Source: an uncultured Lachnospiraceae bacterium
Lineage (GTDB): Bacteria > Bacillota > Clostridia > Lachnospirales > Lachnospiraceae
Direction of reading: 5' to 3'
Assembly: GCA_946409475.1 (NCBI GenBank)
Contig: CAMJWQ010000006.1
Coordinates: 1 to 27,643 of the forward strand
DNA: 27,643 bases
Of this stretch, positions 1-7,301 are shown piece by piece; position 1 is the stretch's first letter, and the number at the start of each line of letters is the position of its first letter. The notes under the pieces were generated by a model. It was given only the letters and a program-made list of their open reading frames with translations. It searched no databases and was not told the DNA's origin. A program made the position numbers and the translations under genes.

Positions 1-2
1 TT

Positions 3-71
3 AGCGAGGTACCTTCGAGCTTAGTGGGAAGGAATGTAAGTGCAAAACAGCAGGAACGGAGGGAAATATGA
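3..71 (+). CDS. Possible 3' end of an upstream gene (uncertain frame)
   Basis: The first 67 bases precede the nuclease gene and probably hold the tail of a gene that starts outside the window. Frame 3 is open from the left edge to a TGA at 69-71, which overlaps the next ATG as ATGA, a common translational-coupling arrangement. Frame 1 is also possible: it reads LARYLRA and stops at 22-24. The stretch is too short to tell which frame is real or to name a family. Confidence 0.25.
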   Translation, partial: SEVPSSLVGRNVSAKQQERREI

Positions 72-1111
72 AATTTATACATACCGGAGACATTCATTTG
101 GGATGTGTACCGGACAAAGGGAAACCATGGAGCGAAGCCAGGAAGAATGAAATTTGGAATACCTTTGAAAGGATGCTTGCCTTTGCACGGAAAAAAGATG
201 TGGATTTATTGCTTATCGCAGGAGATCTGTTTCACAGGCAGCCCCTATTAAAGGAATTACAGGAAGTGAATTATTTATTTTCTCAATTAAAACATACAAG
301 GGTAGTTTTTATAGCAGGCAACCATGATTATATAAAGAGCGGTTCCTTTTATGAAAAATTCACATGGAATCCTAATGTGTTTTTTCTGAAAGAAAAGCAG
401 CTTCAAAGTATATACCTGAAGGATTTGCAAACGCGGATATATGGCTTAAGTTATTTTTCAAGAGAGATTAGAGAGCCATTATACCACGACCTGCCTTCCC
501 TGACGGATAATCACATACATATACTGCTGGCTCATGGAGGAGACGAAAAGCATATTCCTTACAAAAAGGAGATATTAATAAGCAGTAAATTTACTTACAT
601 AGCCCTGGGACATATCCATAAACCGATGGTATTGGAAAAGAACAGGATTATAAATGCCGGTGCGCCGGAGCCTTTGGATATCAATGATACGGGAGAGCAT
701 GGTTTTTATTACTGTGAGGGAGAAAAACGGAGCCTTCGTGCCGAATTTATATCTTTTTCCTCCAGACAATACAAAACAATAAGGATGGGAATGGAACCGG
801 CCGTAACAATGGCGGAATTAAAAGAAAAATTACGTAAGGAAATTGAAAAGGAAGGGAAGCAAAACATATTTAAAGTTGTAGTGGAGGGGCTTCGTAATCC
901 ACATTTGAGGCTGGAGGAAGAACAGCTGCTGCCATTAGGCAATATAGTGGAGATATATGACCGGACCAGACCCCTGTATGATTATGGAAAACTCCAAAGG
1001 GAGCATGAAAAAGACGTAGCCGGACGGTTCCTGAAGGGGTTTGTAAAAGACGGAATGATTGATGAAAATAATAAAGCTTTACAATATGGATTAGGTGCAC
1101 TGTTAGAGTAA
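68..1111 (+). CDS. SbcD/YhaO-like DNA repair exonuclease (calcineurin-type metallophosphoesterase)
   Basis: A 347-residue protein with all motifs of the Mre11/SbcD phosphoesterase fold: GDIHLG (D8, H10), AGDLFH (D53), GNHD (N85-D87), a lone His in LLAHGGD (H156) and GHIH (H182, H184). These residues bind two metal ions in the family. The ATG follows GGAGGG at good spacing. The C-terminal third (about 230-347) would be the ATPase-contacting cap. The gene lies 32 bp ahead of an SbcC/YhaN-like ATPase, so the pair probably forms a nuclease-ATPase complex that processes DNA ends. It is shorter than B. subtilis YhaO (about 400 residues). Family is secure; the choice between SbcD and YhaO is inference from the partner. 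Confidence 0.9.
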   Translation: MKFIHTGDIHLGCVPDKGKPWSEARKNEIWNTFERMLAFARKKDVDLLLIAGDLFHRQPLLKELQEVNYLFSQLKHTRVVFIAGNHDYIKSGSFYEKFTWNPNVFFLKEKQLQSIYLKDLQTRIYGLSYFSREIREPLYHDLPSLTDNHIHILLAHGGDEKHIPYKKEILISSKFTYIALGHIHKPMVLEKNRIINAGAPEPLDINDTGEHGFYYCEGEKRSLRAEFISFSSRQYKTIRMGMEPAVTMAELKEKLRKEIEKEGKQNIFKVVVEGLRNPHLRLEEEQLLPLGNIVEIYDRTRPLYDYGKLQREHEKDVAGRFLKGFVKDGMIDENNKALQYGLGALLE

Positions 1112-1143
1112 GGAATCATTAAGAATTGAAAGAAGGATGCGGT

Positions 1144-2643
1144 TTGCTGATTAAAGAAATTTACCTGAAAAATTTCGGATGCTTTCATGACAGGCAATTA
1201 TTTTTTCATGAGGGACTTAATATTATTCACGGCGGGAACGGCTCGGGAAAGTCTACCCTGCATACCTTTATCCAGGGCATGTTTTTCGGCATAGAAAAAC
1301 AAAGGGGCAGACAGTCCAAAAAGGATACCTACAGCTTATATGAGCCCTGGGAGGAGTATGTGAACTATAGCGGTAAAATGAAATTTCAAATAGAAGGCAA
1401 AAATTTTTTGATTGAAAGAAATTTTTATAAACATGATAAACGGTCCGTATTTATCAATGAAGATGACGGAGAAATCTTATCTTTGGAGGAAGGAGATTTA
1501 CAAGCAATCCTGGAAGGGTTATCGGAAAGCACTTATCGTAATACCATATCCATAGGGCAGTTAAAAGGAGAAACGGATCAAAGCCTTTTAGGAGAGCTTA
1601 AAAATTATATAGTGAATTATAATGGAGACTCCTATATCAATATTACCGGAGCCCTGCAAAAGCTGGGAGAGGAACAGAAAAAATGGGAAACGGAACTAAA
1701 GCGGCATTTGCAAATGAAAGAAAATAATGCATTTAAAATAAATAGTATGCTTAATCTTTTGGAAAAAGAAAAGGAAAATCTGGATAAACAATGTGAACTT
1801 ACGGAGAATAAACAAGCAGAGCTCCGGATACCTGAAAATATTATCAGACAACAGGATGAAAATAAGGTAAGAAAAAATAAATTCCTTCCGGGCTTTATTT
1901 TTTTACTTTTTGCCGGCATAGGAATGTTCTACTGCATGATTTCCCAAAACATTCTTTCGGAGGCTTTTGCTATTGCCATATTATTCTGTATTTTTGGTGT
2001 TTTAACAGCAGTGGTGAAGCTACGTTATGAAAATCGGGGAAAAAATTCAAATGATACCAAAGAACAGGAGCTCTTATGGAAGATTGAAAAATTAAAGGAA
2101 GATAAAAAAGAAAAAGAAATCTGGATTGCTAATTTAAAAGAAGAATTAGAAGAATGTTTTAGGAAGGATGAAAAGGAAAGGGAAGTGGAGACGGAAATAG
2201 CGGCAATAAAAGAAGCTGCCCTAAGAATAACAGAAGCTGCCAAACAAATGGAGGAGACGGCAGGGGCCGCCTTTCAGGAAAGAGCCTCCTATTACCTGAG
2301 GAGGATAACGAAGGGGGAATATGAGAAACTGTTCGTCAACGAAAATTTACAAATGTCCGTTAAATATCATAATAAAATACTTCCTTTGGAACAGGTGAGC
2401 AGGGGAACCATGGATTTGATTTATTTTTGTTTTCGCCTGGCCGTGGGAGAAGCCATGTATCCTAATGTGAAGCTGCCTATCTTTTTAGACGATGCTTTTG
2501 CCATGCTTGATGAAGAAAGACTTTCCCTGCTGTTACAATTATTGTATGAAAAGAAAAGGCAGGTTCTTATATTTACCTGCCATGAACGGGAGCATCAGAT
2601 ATTGACGGCTTTGGGCCTCCCATATCACTATTGTAAATTATGA
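1144..2643 (+). CDS. Short SbcC/YhaN-like AAA/ABC-type ATPase with a membrane hairpin
   Basis: A 499-residue ATPase. The N terminus has MLIKEIYLKNFGCF and a Walker A GNGSGKST at about 31-38. The C terminus has an ABC-like signature SRGT near 419 and a Walker B LPIFLDDAFAMLD near 444-457. This is the split ATPase of the SbcC/Rad50/YhaN group. Lys/Glu-rich coiled-coil segments flank two hydrophobic helices at about 246-292, as in YhaN. I chose TTG at 1144 because AAGGA sits 6 nt upstream; an in-frame TTG at 1126 has poorer spacing and adds six residues. YhaN and SbcC are usually around 900-1000 residues, so the arms here are strongly shortened. It probably works with the upstream phosphoesterase. 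Confidence 0.85.
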   Translation: MLIKEIYLKNFGCFHDRQLFFHEGLNIIHGGNGSGKSTLHTFIQGMFFGIEKQRGRQSKKDTYSLYEPWEEYVNYSGKMKFQIEGKNFLIERNFYKHDKRSVFINEDDGEILSLEEGDLQAILEGLSESTYRNTISIGQLKGETDQSLLGELKNYIVNYNGDSYINITGALQKLGEEQKKWETELKRHLQMKENNAFKINSMLNLLEKEKENLDKQCELTENKQAELRIPENIIRQQDENKVRKNKFLPGFIFLLFAGIGMFYCMISQNILSEAFAIAILFCIFGVLTAVVKLRYENRGKNSNDTKEQELLWKIEKLKEDKKEKEIWIANLKEELEECFRKDEKEREVETEIAAIKEAALRITEAAKQMEETAGAAFQERASYYLRRITKGEYEKLFVNENLQMSVKYHNKILPLEQVSRGTMDLIYFCFRLAVGEAMYPNVKLPIFLDDAFAMLDEERLSLLLQLLYEKKRQVLIFTCHEREHQILTALGLPYHYCKL

Positions 2644-2715
2644 AGATAAGCCTTATTTTTGACATGATAAATTGTGTAAAAGCATATAGTGTAAGAAAAC
2701 AGGCGAGGCGATTTT

Positions 2716-3663
2716 TTGAAAGAAAGACTTAAAAACCTGACGGCGGTTATTCTGGTGATTCTATTGCTCCCCTACGTTATAGCTATCATATGGAATGGCG
2801 ATGTGAAAACGGATGCCAATACCTCCAGAACAGAAAATAAATATATCATCGTATCCTTTAATGGCGGAGAAGAAAAAATAGATATCGAACAATATATTGT
2901 CGGCATATTACCCTCCCAAATTTCCATAGCTTATGAAAAAGAAGCAATAAAAGCGCAGGCACTTATTATACGCACCGATATTTTAAATAAAATGGAAGAC
3001 AGGGATACCATTACGGAGGAAGAGATAGGACAACAGTATATGACACTGGATGACATGGAAGAAGCGTGGGGAAAGGGTAATTTTGATGATAATTATCTAT
3101 ATCTGACGGAAGCGGTAGAAGAAACATACGGAGAAGCCATTTATTATGCGGATGAAATCATAGAGCCCTCATTTCATGCAGTCAGTGCGGGGAAAACGAG
3201 AAATGTAGGGGAAATGGTAACCAATTCAAAGTATCCTTATTATAAAAGCGTGGATAGCAGCTGGGACTTAAATTCTGACCAGTATCTGCAGTCCGTTCAA
3301 ATGGACAAAGGAGAGGTAATCGCAGACCTGCAGATAAAAAATGAAGATTTACAGGTGACGGAAGACAATCTGCTTGACAGTATTCAGATTGAAAAAAGAG
3401 ATTCGGCAGGCTATATTAATTCCATAAAAGTCGGTAATACCACTATGACAGGTGAAGAATTCCGGGAATGTCTGGGATTAAATTCGGCGGCGTTTACCAT
3501 TGATGAGTTTGAAGGAAAGATAAGAATTATCACCAAAGGTCTGGGACACGGAATCGGACTCAGCCAATACGGAGCTAACTGTATGGCTGCGGAAGGAAAG
3601 GATTACAAAGCTATTTTGAATTATTATTATAATGATATAGAAATCAGGCAATGTTATGAATAA
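2716..3663 (+). CDS. spoIID: SpoIID/LytB-domain sporulation protein, catalytic Glu replaced by Gln
   Basis: A 315-residue protein with one N-terminal membrane helix (about 8-26) and a SpoIID domain outside. Recognisable blocks are YIVGILPSQIS...EAIKAQAL (60-82), HAVSAGKTRNVGE, YPYYKSVDS, and GLGHGIGLSQYGANCMA near the C terminus. SpoIID is a lytic transglycosylase that trims septal peptidoglycan during engulfment, with the SpoIIQ zipper in the next gene. In the family, the first block normally carries a catalytic Glu (as in VASEMP); here that position is Gln68. Either the motif varies in this lineage or the protein is structural. The start is a TTG with GCGAGG upstream. No clear SigE-type promoter was convincing in the 72-bp gap before it. 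Confidence 0.82.
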   Translation: MKERLKNLTAVILVILLLPYVIAIIWNGDVKTDANTSRTENKYIIVSFNGGEEKIDIEQYIVGILPSQISIAYEKEAIKAQALIIRTDILNKMEDRDTITEEEIGQQYMTLDDMEEAWGKGNFDDNYLYLTEAVEETYGEAIYYADEIIEPSFHAVSAGKTRNVGEMVTNSKYPYYKSVDSSWDLNSDQYLQSVQMDKGEVIADLQIKNEDLQVTEDNLLDSIQIEKRDSAGYINSIKVGNTTMTGEEFRECLGLNSAAFTIDEFEGKIRIITKGLGHGIGLSQYGANCMAAEGKDYKAILNYYYNDIEIRQCYE

Positions 3664-3666
3664 ATT

Positions 3667-3705
3667 ATGATAATCAGGCAATTATAACAGTGAGGTGATT
3701 ATCAT
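3667..3705 (+). promoter_or_regulatory. Inverted repeat enclosing the spoIIQ-like ribosome site
   Basis: ATGATAATCA at 3667-3676 and TGATTATCAT at 3696-3705 are perfect 10-bp reverse complements. The right arm runs into the ATG at 3704 and abuts the GAGGTG ribosome site (3692-3697). In RNA this would form a hairpin that hides the start codon. A role in translational control is inference. Confidence 0.45.
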
Positions 3706-4555
3706 GAGACGAAGGAAGGCAATCAAGTATTTAAAACAAAAATCCTTTATTATTGTTTTAATGGTTTGCTTTGTATCAGCTGTTGCATTAATAGGATTAT
3801 ATAGGTATGGAAATGATAATGAAGAAGAAAATTTAGTAGATCTTAATGAAATGGAAACGGTATCGGAGGAGGAAAATGAGAAAACAGAAGTAAGTACGGA
3901 AAGTGTTACGGCAGATAATTATGATGAAGACAAAGTAAATTTTGGACAAGATAATGTTATGGATGCTACTGACGAATATATCTCGACGGAAGAAGCTGGG
4001 ACACCTGCGGCAGAGGGAGCGGAAGAGACGGCAGCGTTAACGGAAGCTCCGGCGGAAACGGAGACGGAGGAGACAAAAGACAGTTCTGAGGCCGAAGAAA
4101 ATGAGACTCTTGAAACGAAGGCCGCACCCATTACTTATAACTTTAAAGAAAGCGATAAGCTGTTATGGCCTGTGGAAGGCAATGTATTGTTAAATTATAA
4201 TATGGAAAATACCATATATTTTGCAACGTTAAATCAATATAAATGTAATCCTGCGGTTATTATTCAAAGTGACGTGGGAACACCGGTTAAAGCTGTTGCC
4301 AATGGTAAAGTGGAATCCATACAGTCTTTTGCGGAAACGGGAAATACATTGGTAATGGATTTAGGCAATGGCTTTAAGGCTACTTACGGACAATTAAAGG
4401 ACATACAGTTTAAGGCGGGCGATATTGTTGCAAGCGGGCAGACGTTGGCTTATGTAAGTGAAACCTCGAAATACTATAGTGTGGAGGGAAATAACTTATA
4501 CTTTAAATTGACGAAAGACGAGTCACCTATTAATCCAATGAATTTTTTTGATTAG
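3704..4555 (+). CDS. spoIIQ: SpoIIQ-like membrane protein with a degenerate LytM/M23 domain
   Basis: A 283-residue protein: basic N terminus, one membrane helix (15-35), a very acidic Glu/Thr/Ala linker (about 40-140), then a LytM (M23) fold (about 150-283) recognisable by VGTPVKAVANGKV, GNTLVMDLGNGFKATYGQL and AGDIVASGQTLAYV. The zinc ligands are missing: the HxxxD position reads N182-I186, the YxHL His is Q230, and HxH is N264-L-Y266. It should therefore be enzymatically dead, like B. subtilis SpoIIQ, which binds SpoIIIAH across the septum. Position straight after spoIID supports the SpoIIQ call. I chose ATG 3704 over GTG 3695 because GAGGTG is well spaced only for the former. A non-sporulation LytM anchor protein is the alternative. 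Confidence 0.75.
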   Translation: MRRRKAIKYLKQKSFIIVLMVCFVSAVALIGLYRYGNDNEEENLVDLNEMETVSEEENEKTEVSTESVTADNYDEDKVNFGQDNVMDATDEYISTEEAGTPAAEGAEETAALTEAPAETETEETKDSSEAEENETLETKAAPITYNFKESDKLLWPVEGNVLLNYNMENTIYFATLNQYKCNPAVIIQSDVGTPVKAVANGKVESIQSFAETGNTLVMDLGNGFKATYGQLKDIQFKAGDIVASGQTLAYVSETSKYYSVEGNNLYFKLTKDESPINPMNFFD

Positions 4556-4578
4556 TTTTTGAAATTTCAATCACGATA

Positions 4579-4608
4579 TTGAAAAAACAGAGTATAATAA
4601 AATATAAT
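4579..4608 (+). promoter_or_regulatory. Candidate SigA-type promoter in the gap after spoIIQ
   Basis: TTGAAA (4579-4584), an 18-bp spacer and TATAAT (4603-4608) face right in a gap with no open frame. A second TATAAT lies at 4593-4598 without a matching -35. There is no gene downstream on this strand before the terminator at 4762, so any product would be a short RNA. Confidence 0.45.
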
Positions 4609-4783
4609 CGACGGGATGATTAATGTAAATTAGGAAATATTTTTCCAAAAAGTTATTGTATTAAAAATTTGCAATCGAATTATTCTCACAAAATATATAT
4701 ACAAATAGCTTTAAGGCCTTAAAATGAGTGAAATACTATTCCTGTCGATTGCTTTAGATAGAAAGGGGGATTTATCCCCCTTT
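4606..4783 (+). ncRNA. Candidate structured small RNA of unknown function
   Basis: This stretch has no credible open frame but has a promoter-like start, a strong terminator-like hairpin end and internal pairing. AATCGACGGGA (4606-4616) can pair with TCCTGTCGATT (4740-4750), closing a domain of about 145 nt. Inside are a small hairpin at about 4633-4646 (GGAAA/TTTCC) and the palindrome TTTAAGGCCTTAAA near 4710-4724. A problem is that the better -10 overlaps the left closing arm, so the start site would have to be the earlier TATAAT, or the closing stem is not real. I recognise no known RNA family. Confidence 0.28.
4762..4783. terminator. Symmetric intrinsic terminator between convergent units
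   Basis: AAAGGGGGAT and ATCCCCCTTT form a perfect 10-bp stem around TT, with A and T runs on both sides. It can stop transcripts from the spoIIQ side (+) and from the aminotransferase gene (-). The T run is short (three). Confidence 0.7.
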
Positions 4784-4837
4784 ACATATGTTATGGGATA
4801 TTACTAATTACGCAGGTAATGCCTGGCGATCAGAAAA

Positions 4838-6040
4838 TCAGCAGGATAAATGCTCAACAAAAGTTCTTATTCTATCCATACCTGCCACAATGCTTTGCGT
4901 AGAAACTGCGTAAGAAAGCCGGATAAAATGATAAAAGTCCTTTCCAAATCCTTCTCCCGGAACGACAGCGACCAGCTGCTCCTTCAAAAGCTTATCTGCG
5001 AAGGTCTGGCCGCCCAATCCTGTTGCGGATACGTCTATAAAGAGATAAAAGGCTCCATTTGGCTTCACACAATGAAGAGTGTTAATTTGACTTAACATAC
5101 TTAACATGCAATTTCTTCTTTTCTCATAGGTTTTTACCATGCTTTTCACTTCAGATACTGTGTCCGGAAGATCAATGGCATTTGCCAAACCTACCTGTAA
5201 AAAGGTGGGGCAGCAGGTAGTCGCATATTGATGAACCTTTAATAAGGATGGAAATAAGGAGGCATCCGTCAATAGATATCCTAAGCGCCATCCGGTCATC
5301 GCATATGTTTTGGAAAATCCGCCCAATATTATGGACTGCTTGCGTATTTCAGGAAAAGCGGCTATTGAAGTGAAGGGAAAATCATAAGCAAGCTTATTAT
5401 AAATTTCATCGGCAAATAACAAAAGTCCATATTTTTTGACCAGACCGGCCAGTCCCTGTAATGTTTCTCTGGTATATACGGTACCTGTAGGATTACAGGG
5501 ATTATTTACGATAATCATTTTAGTTCTGCGGGTAATGTTTTTTTCTGTTTCGGCTAAATTAATCTGAAATTGGTTTTCAGCCTTGAGAGGAATTGACACG
5601 ACCTTTCCACCGCATAGCGTAACCATATTCTCATAATTTACAAAGGAGGGTGTATAGATAATGACCTCGTCACCGGGATTAACGGTGGCAAGAATCGTGT
5701 GATTAATGGCTTCCGCACCTCCGCAGGTGATAAGTATTTCTATGGCAGGATCATAGGTGATACCGGTATCCTCATAAAAAAAACGGGATATTTTTTCGCA
5801 TAGCAGCGGATATCCGTGGTTAGATCCGTAATGGGTATAGTTTTGATTAAGAGCGGTTATAGTGGCGTCTTTTATAGGTGCCGGCGTTGCAAAATCCGGT
5901 TCGCCGGCAACAAAGGAGATAACATCCCTACCCTTTTTTTTTAAAGCAGTGGTCTTATCGATCATATTGCGTATTGGTGAAAAACGAACCTTTTGTAATC
6001 TTAAAGCTTCCCGGAAGCCAAATTCGGCGTTCTGTTCCAT
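4838..6040 (-). CDS. PLP-dependent class I/II aminotransferase
   Basis: A 400-residue fold-type I aminotransferase, the usual length of the AspAT I-gamma/AlaAT group. Visible are VAGEPDFATP (44-53), HYGSNHGYPLL (70-80), NNPCNPTG (179-186), ADEIY with the pyridine-binding Asp (D211), and GGFSKTYAMTGWRLGY with the PLP-binding Lys244 and an Arg at 252. A C-terminal FIRLSYA supplies the substrate-carboxylate Arg. It moves an amino group between an amino acid and a 2-oxo acid; the substrate cannot be read from sequence. It is the second gene of a leftward pair, 22 bp after the hydroxyacid dehydrogenase, with GGAG before the ATG. The two may act in series, since the product of transamination is what the dehydrogenase reduces. 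Confidence 0.92.
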   Translation of the reverse strand: MEQNAEFGFREALRLQKVRFSPIRNMIDKTTALKKKGRDVISFVAGEPDFATPAPIKDATITALNQNYTHYGSNHGYPLLCEKISRFFYEDTGITYDPAIEILITCGGAEAINHTILATVNPGDEVIIYTPSFVNYENMVTLCGGKVVSIPLKAENQFQINLAETEKNITRRTKMIIVNNPCNPTGTVYTRETLQGLAGLVKKYGLLLFADEIYNKLAYDFPFTSIAAFPEIRKQSIILGGFSKTYAMTGWRLGYLLTDASLFPSLLKVHQYATTCCPTFLQVGLANAIDLPDTVSEVKSMVKTYEKRRNCMLSMLSQINTLHCVKPNGAFYLFIDVSATGLGGQTFADKLLKEQLVAVVPGEGFGKDFYHFIRLSYAVSTQSIVAGMDRIRTFVEHLSC

Positions 6041-6062
6041 GTGATACTCCTTTTTTTTATAA

Positions 6063-7040
6063 TTAACAAATCTGATGATTTATATTAGCGTGAGGATGAT
6101 TTACGGGGAAGGTGATAGTCTTTCCTTCAAGTACTTCTACAATGCCAAGTGCGGATTGGTATGCCATTCGTTCCAGTGCCTGTGAGGTGAAGGCCGCCGT
6201 ATGGGGAGTTACGATTACGTTAGGCATATGCAGAAGAGGATTCTTCATATCGGGAATATTTCCATCGAAAACATCAATGGCAGCACCTGCGATCTGATTA
6301 TTTTTTAAACAGGTAATCAGTGCGCTTTCATCTATGGTTTCTCCCCTTCCGGTGTTAATGAGATAAGCGGAGGATTTCATAAGTGATAATTCTTTTTCTC
6401 CAATTAAATGATGGGTAAAAGGTGTCGCAGGAAGATGTAAGGATAAAAAATCGGACGAACCAATGAGCTTACTCATGTCAGGTGTAAGTATGGCATAATC
6501 CGTTCTTACATCCGAAGAGATATTTCGTTTATAGCCGATTACCTTCATGTCTAGTCCATAAAATGCCTTTTTGGCTACCGCGGTACCTATCTGGCCCATA
6601 CCAATGATACCAAGGGTTTTTTCCGACAGATCCATACCATGTATTTTACGTACATTCCAATTGCCTGTCTGCAGTTCCTTATTATATAAAATAATATGCT
6701 TGGCAAGGGAAAGCAGTAAGCAGATGGTATATTCGGCAACGGAGGATTGATTAGACCTGGCGGCATTTGTAACCTGTATTTCCATTTTGCCGGCGGCATC
6801 CATATCTATAATATTAACACCCACTCCATGGACAGACACCACTTTCAGCTTTGGACAGGAGGATAATATACGTTCTGTAATAATGGCATTGCGTGTGAGT
6901 ATGGCATCACAATCTGCAGCTTCTTTTATAATTGTATGCTCCGAAATATCACTGCCAATTCGGATATGATATCCATGCCGCTGTAATAATTCTATCCCGG
7001 CTGAATGGATTGATTCCGTTATTAATACATTTCTATTCAT
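6063..7040 (-). CDS. D-isomer-specific 2-hydroxyacid dehydrogenase family protein
   Basis: A 325-residue protein of the PGDH/hydroxypyruvate reductase family. The NAD-binding site is LGIIGMGQIG (143-152). The catalytic Arg is in NTGRGE (R232) and the catalytic His in VTPHTAA (H280). The Glu normally found in the DVFxxEP motif is not present: the sequence reads DVFDGNIPD (257-265 region), which puts Asn or Ile at that position. The likely role is NAD(P)H-linked reduction of a 2-oxo acid to the D-2-hydroxy acid or the reverse. It is the first gene of the leftward pair and divergent from pucR, from which it is separated by about 260 bp containing two promoter-like sites and a palindrome. Family is sure, substrate unknown. 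Confidence 0.9.
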   Translation of the reverse strand: MNRNVLITESIHSAGIELLQRHGYHIRIGSDISEHTIIKEAADCDAILTRNAIITERILSSCPKLKVVSVHGVGVNIIDMDAAGKMEIQVTNAARSNQSSVAEYTICLLLSLAKHIILYNKELQTGNWNVRKIHGMDLSEKTLGIIGMGQIGTAVAKKAFYGLDMKVIGYKRNISSDVRTDYAILTPDMSKLIGSSDFLSLHLPATPFTHHLIGEKELSLMKSSAYLINTGRGETIDESALITCLKNNQIAGAAIDVFDGNIPDMKNPLLHMPNVIVTPHTAAFTSQALERMAYQSALGIVEVLEGKTITFPVNHPHANINHQIC

Positions 7041-7075
7041 ATTTACGGTCTCCTATTAATTTTTTTAATACTGTT

Positions 7076-7105
7076 ATTGTATCGGGGGAGTCTCGCAAGT
7101 TACAA
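7076..7105 (-). promoter_or_regulatory. Candidate promoter for the dehydrogenase-aminotransferase pair
   Basis: Read on the minus strand: TTGTAA (7105-7100), an 18-bp spacer, TACAAT (7081-7076). It lies 36 bp upstream of the start codon at 7040 and would give a short leader with AGGAGA as the ribosome site. Confidence 0.45.
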
Positions 7106-7136
7106 TCTACGAACTGTCCTTAAAAAACAGGGAATG

Positions 7137-7153
7137 ATGGACACTTTGTCCAT
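7137..7153. promoter_or_regulatory. Candidate operator palindrome in the divergent control region
   Basis: ATGGACA-CTT-TGTCCAT is a perfect inverted repeat with 7-bp arms. It sits between the two divergent promoter-like sites, upstream of both -35 boxes, where an activator would bind. PucR encoded next door is the obvious candidate; binding is not shown by the sequence. A second, imperfect repeat (TATTTGACATT near 7234 and AATGTAAATA near 7272) lies inside the pucR leader. Confidence 0.4.
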
Positions 7154-7168
7154 GTATGAAAAATGCTC

Positions 7169-7198
7169 TTGACGAAAGAAATAAAATAGGGCTATGAT
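7169..7198 (+). promoter_or_regulatory. Candidate promoter for pucR
   Basis: TTGACG (7169-7174), an 18-bp spacer and TATGAT (7193-7198). This leaves a leader of roughly 95 nt before the ATG at 7302. Another TTGACA at 7236 has only a weak TAAATT 16 bp on. Confidence 0.5.
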
Positions 7199-7301
7199 AT
7201 TAAAAAAATGAAATTTCTACATAATTTTAGTATATTTGACATTTTCATCAATAGTAATAAATTTCCATATCAATGTAAATAGTTTTTAAGAAAGAAGGGC
7301 T

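Noticed and set aside
2644..2715. SigE-type promoter before spoIID (CATATAGT at 2683)
   Set aside because: The -10 is fair, but no matching -35 lies at the 13-15 bp distance.
4563..4573. ATTTCAATCAC, similar to the start of the repeat-like element at 27585
   Set aside because: Only about nine bases match and no palindromic part follows; taken as chance in AT-rich DNA.
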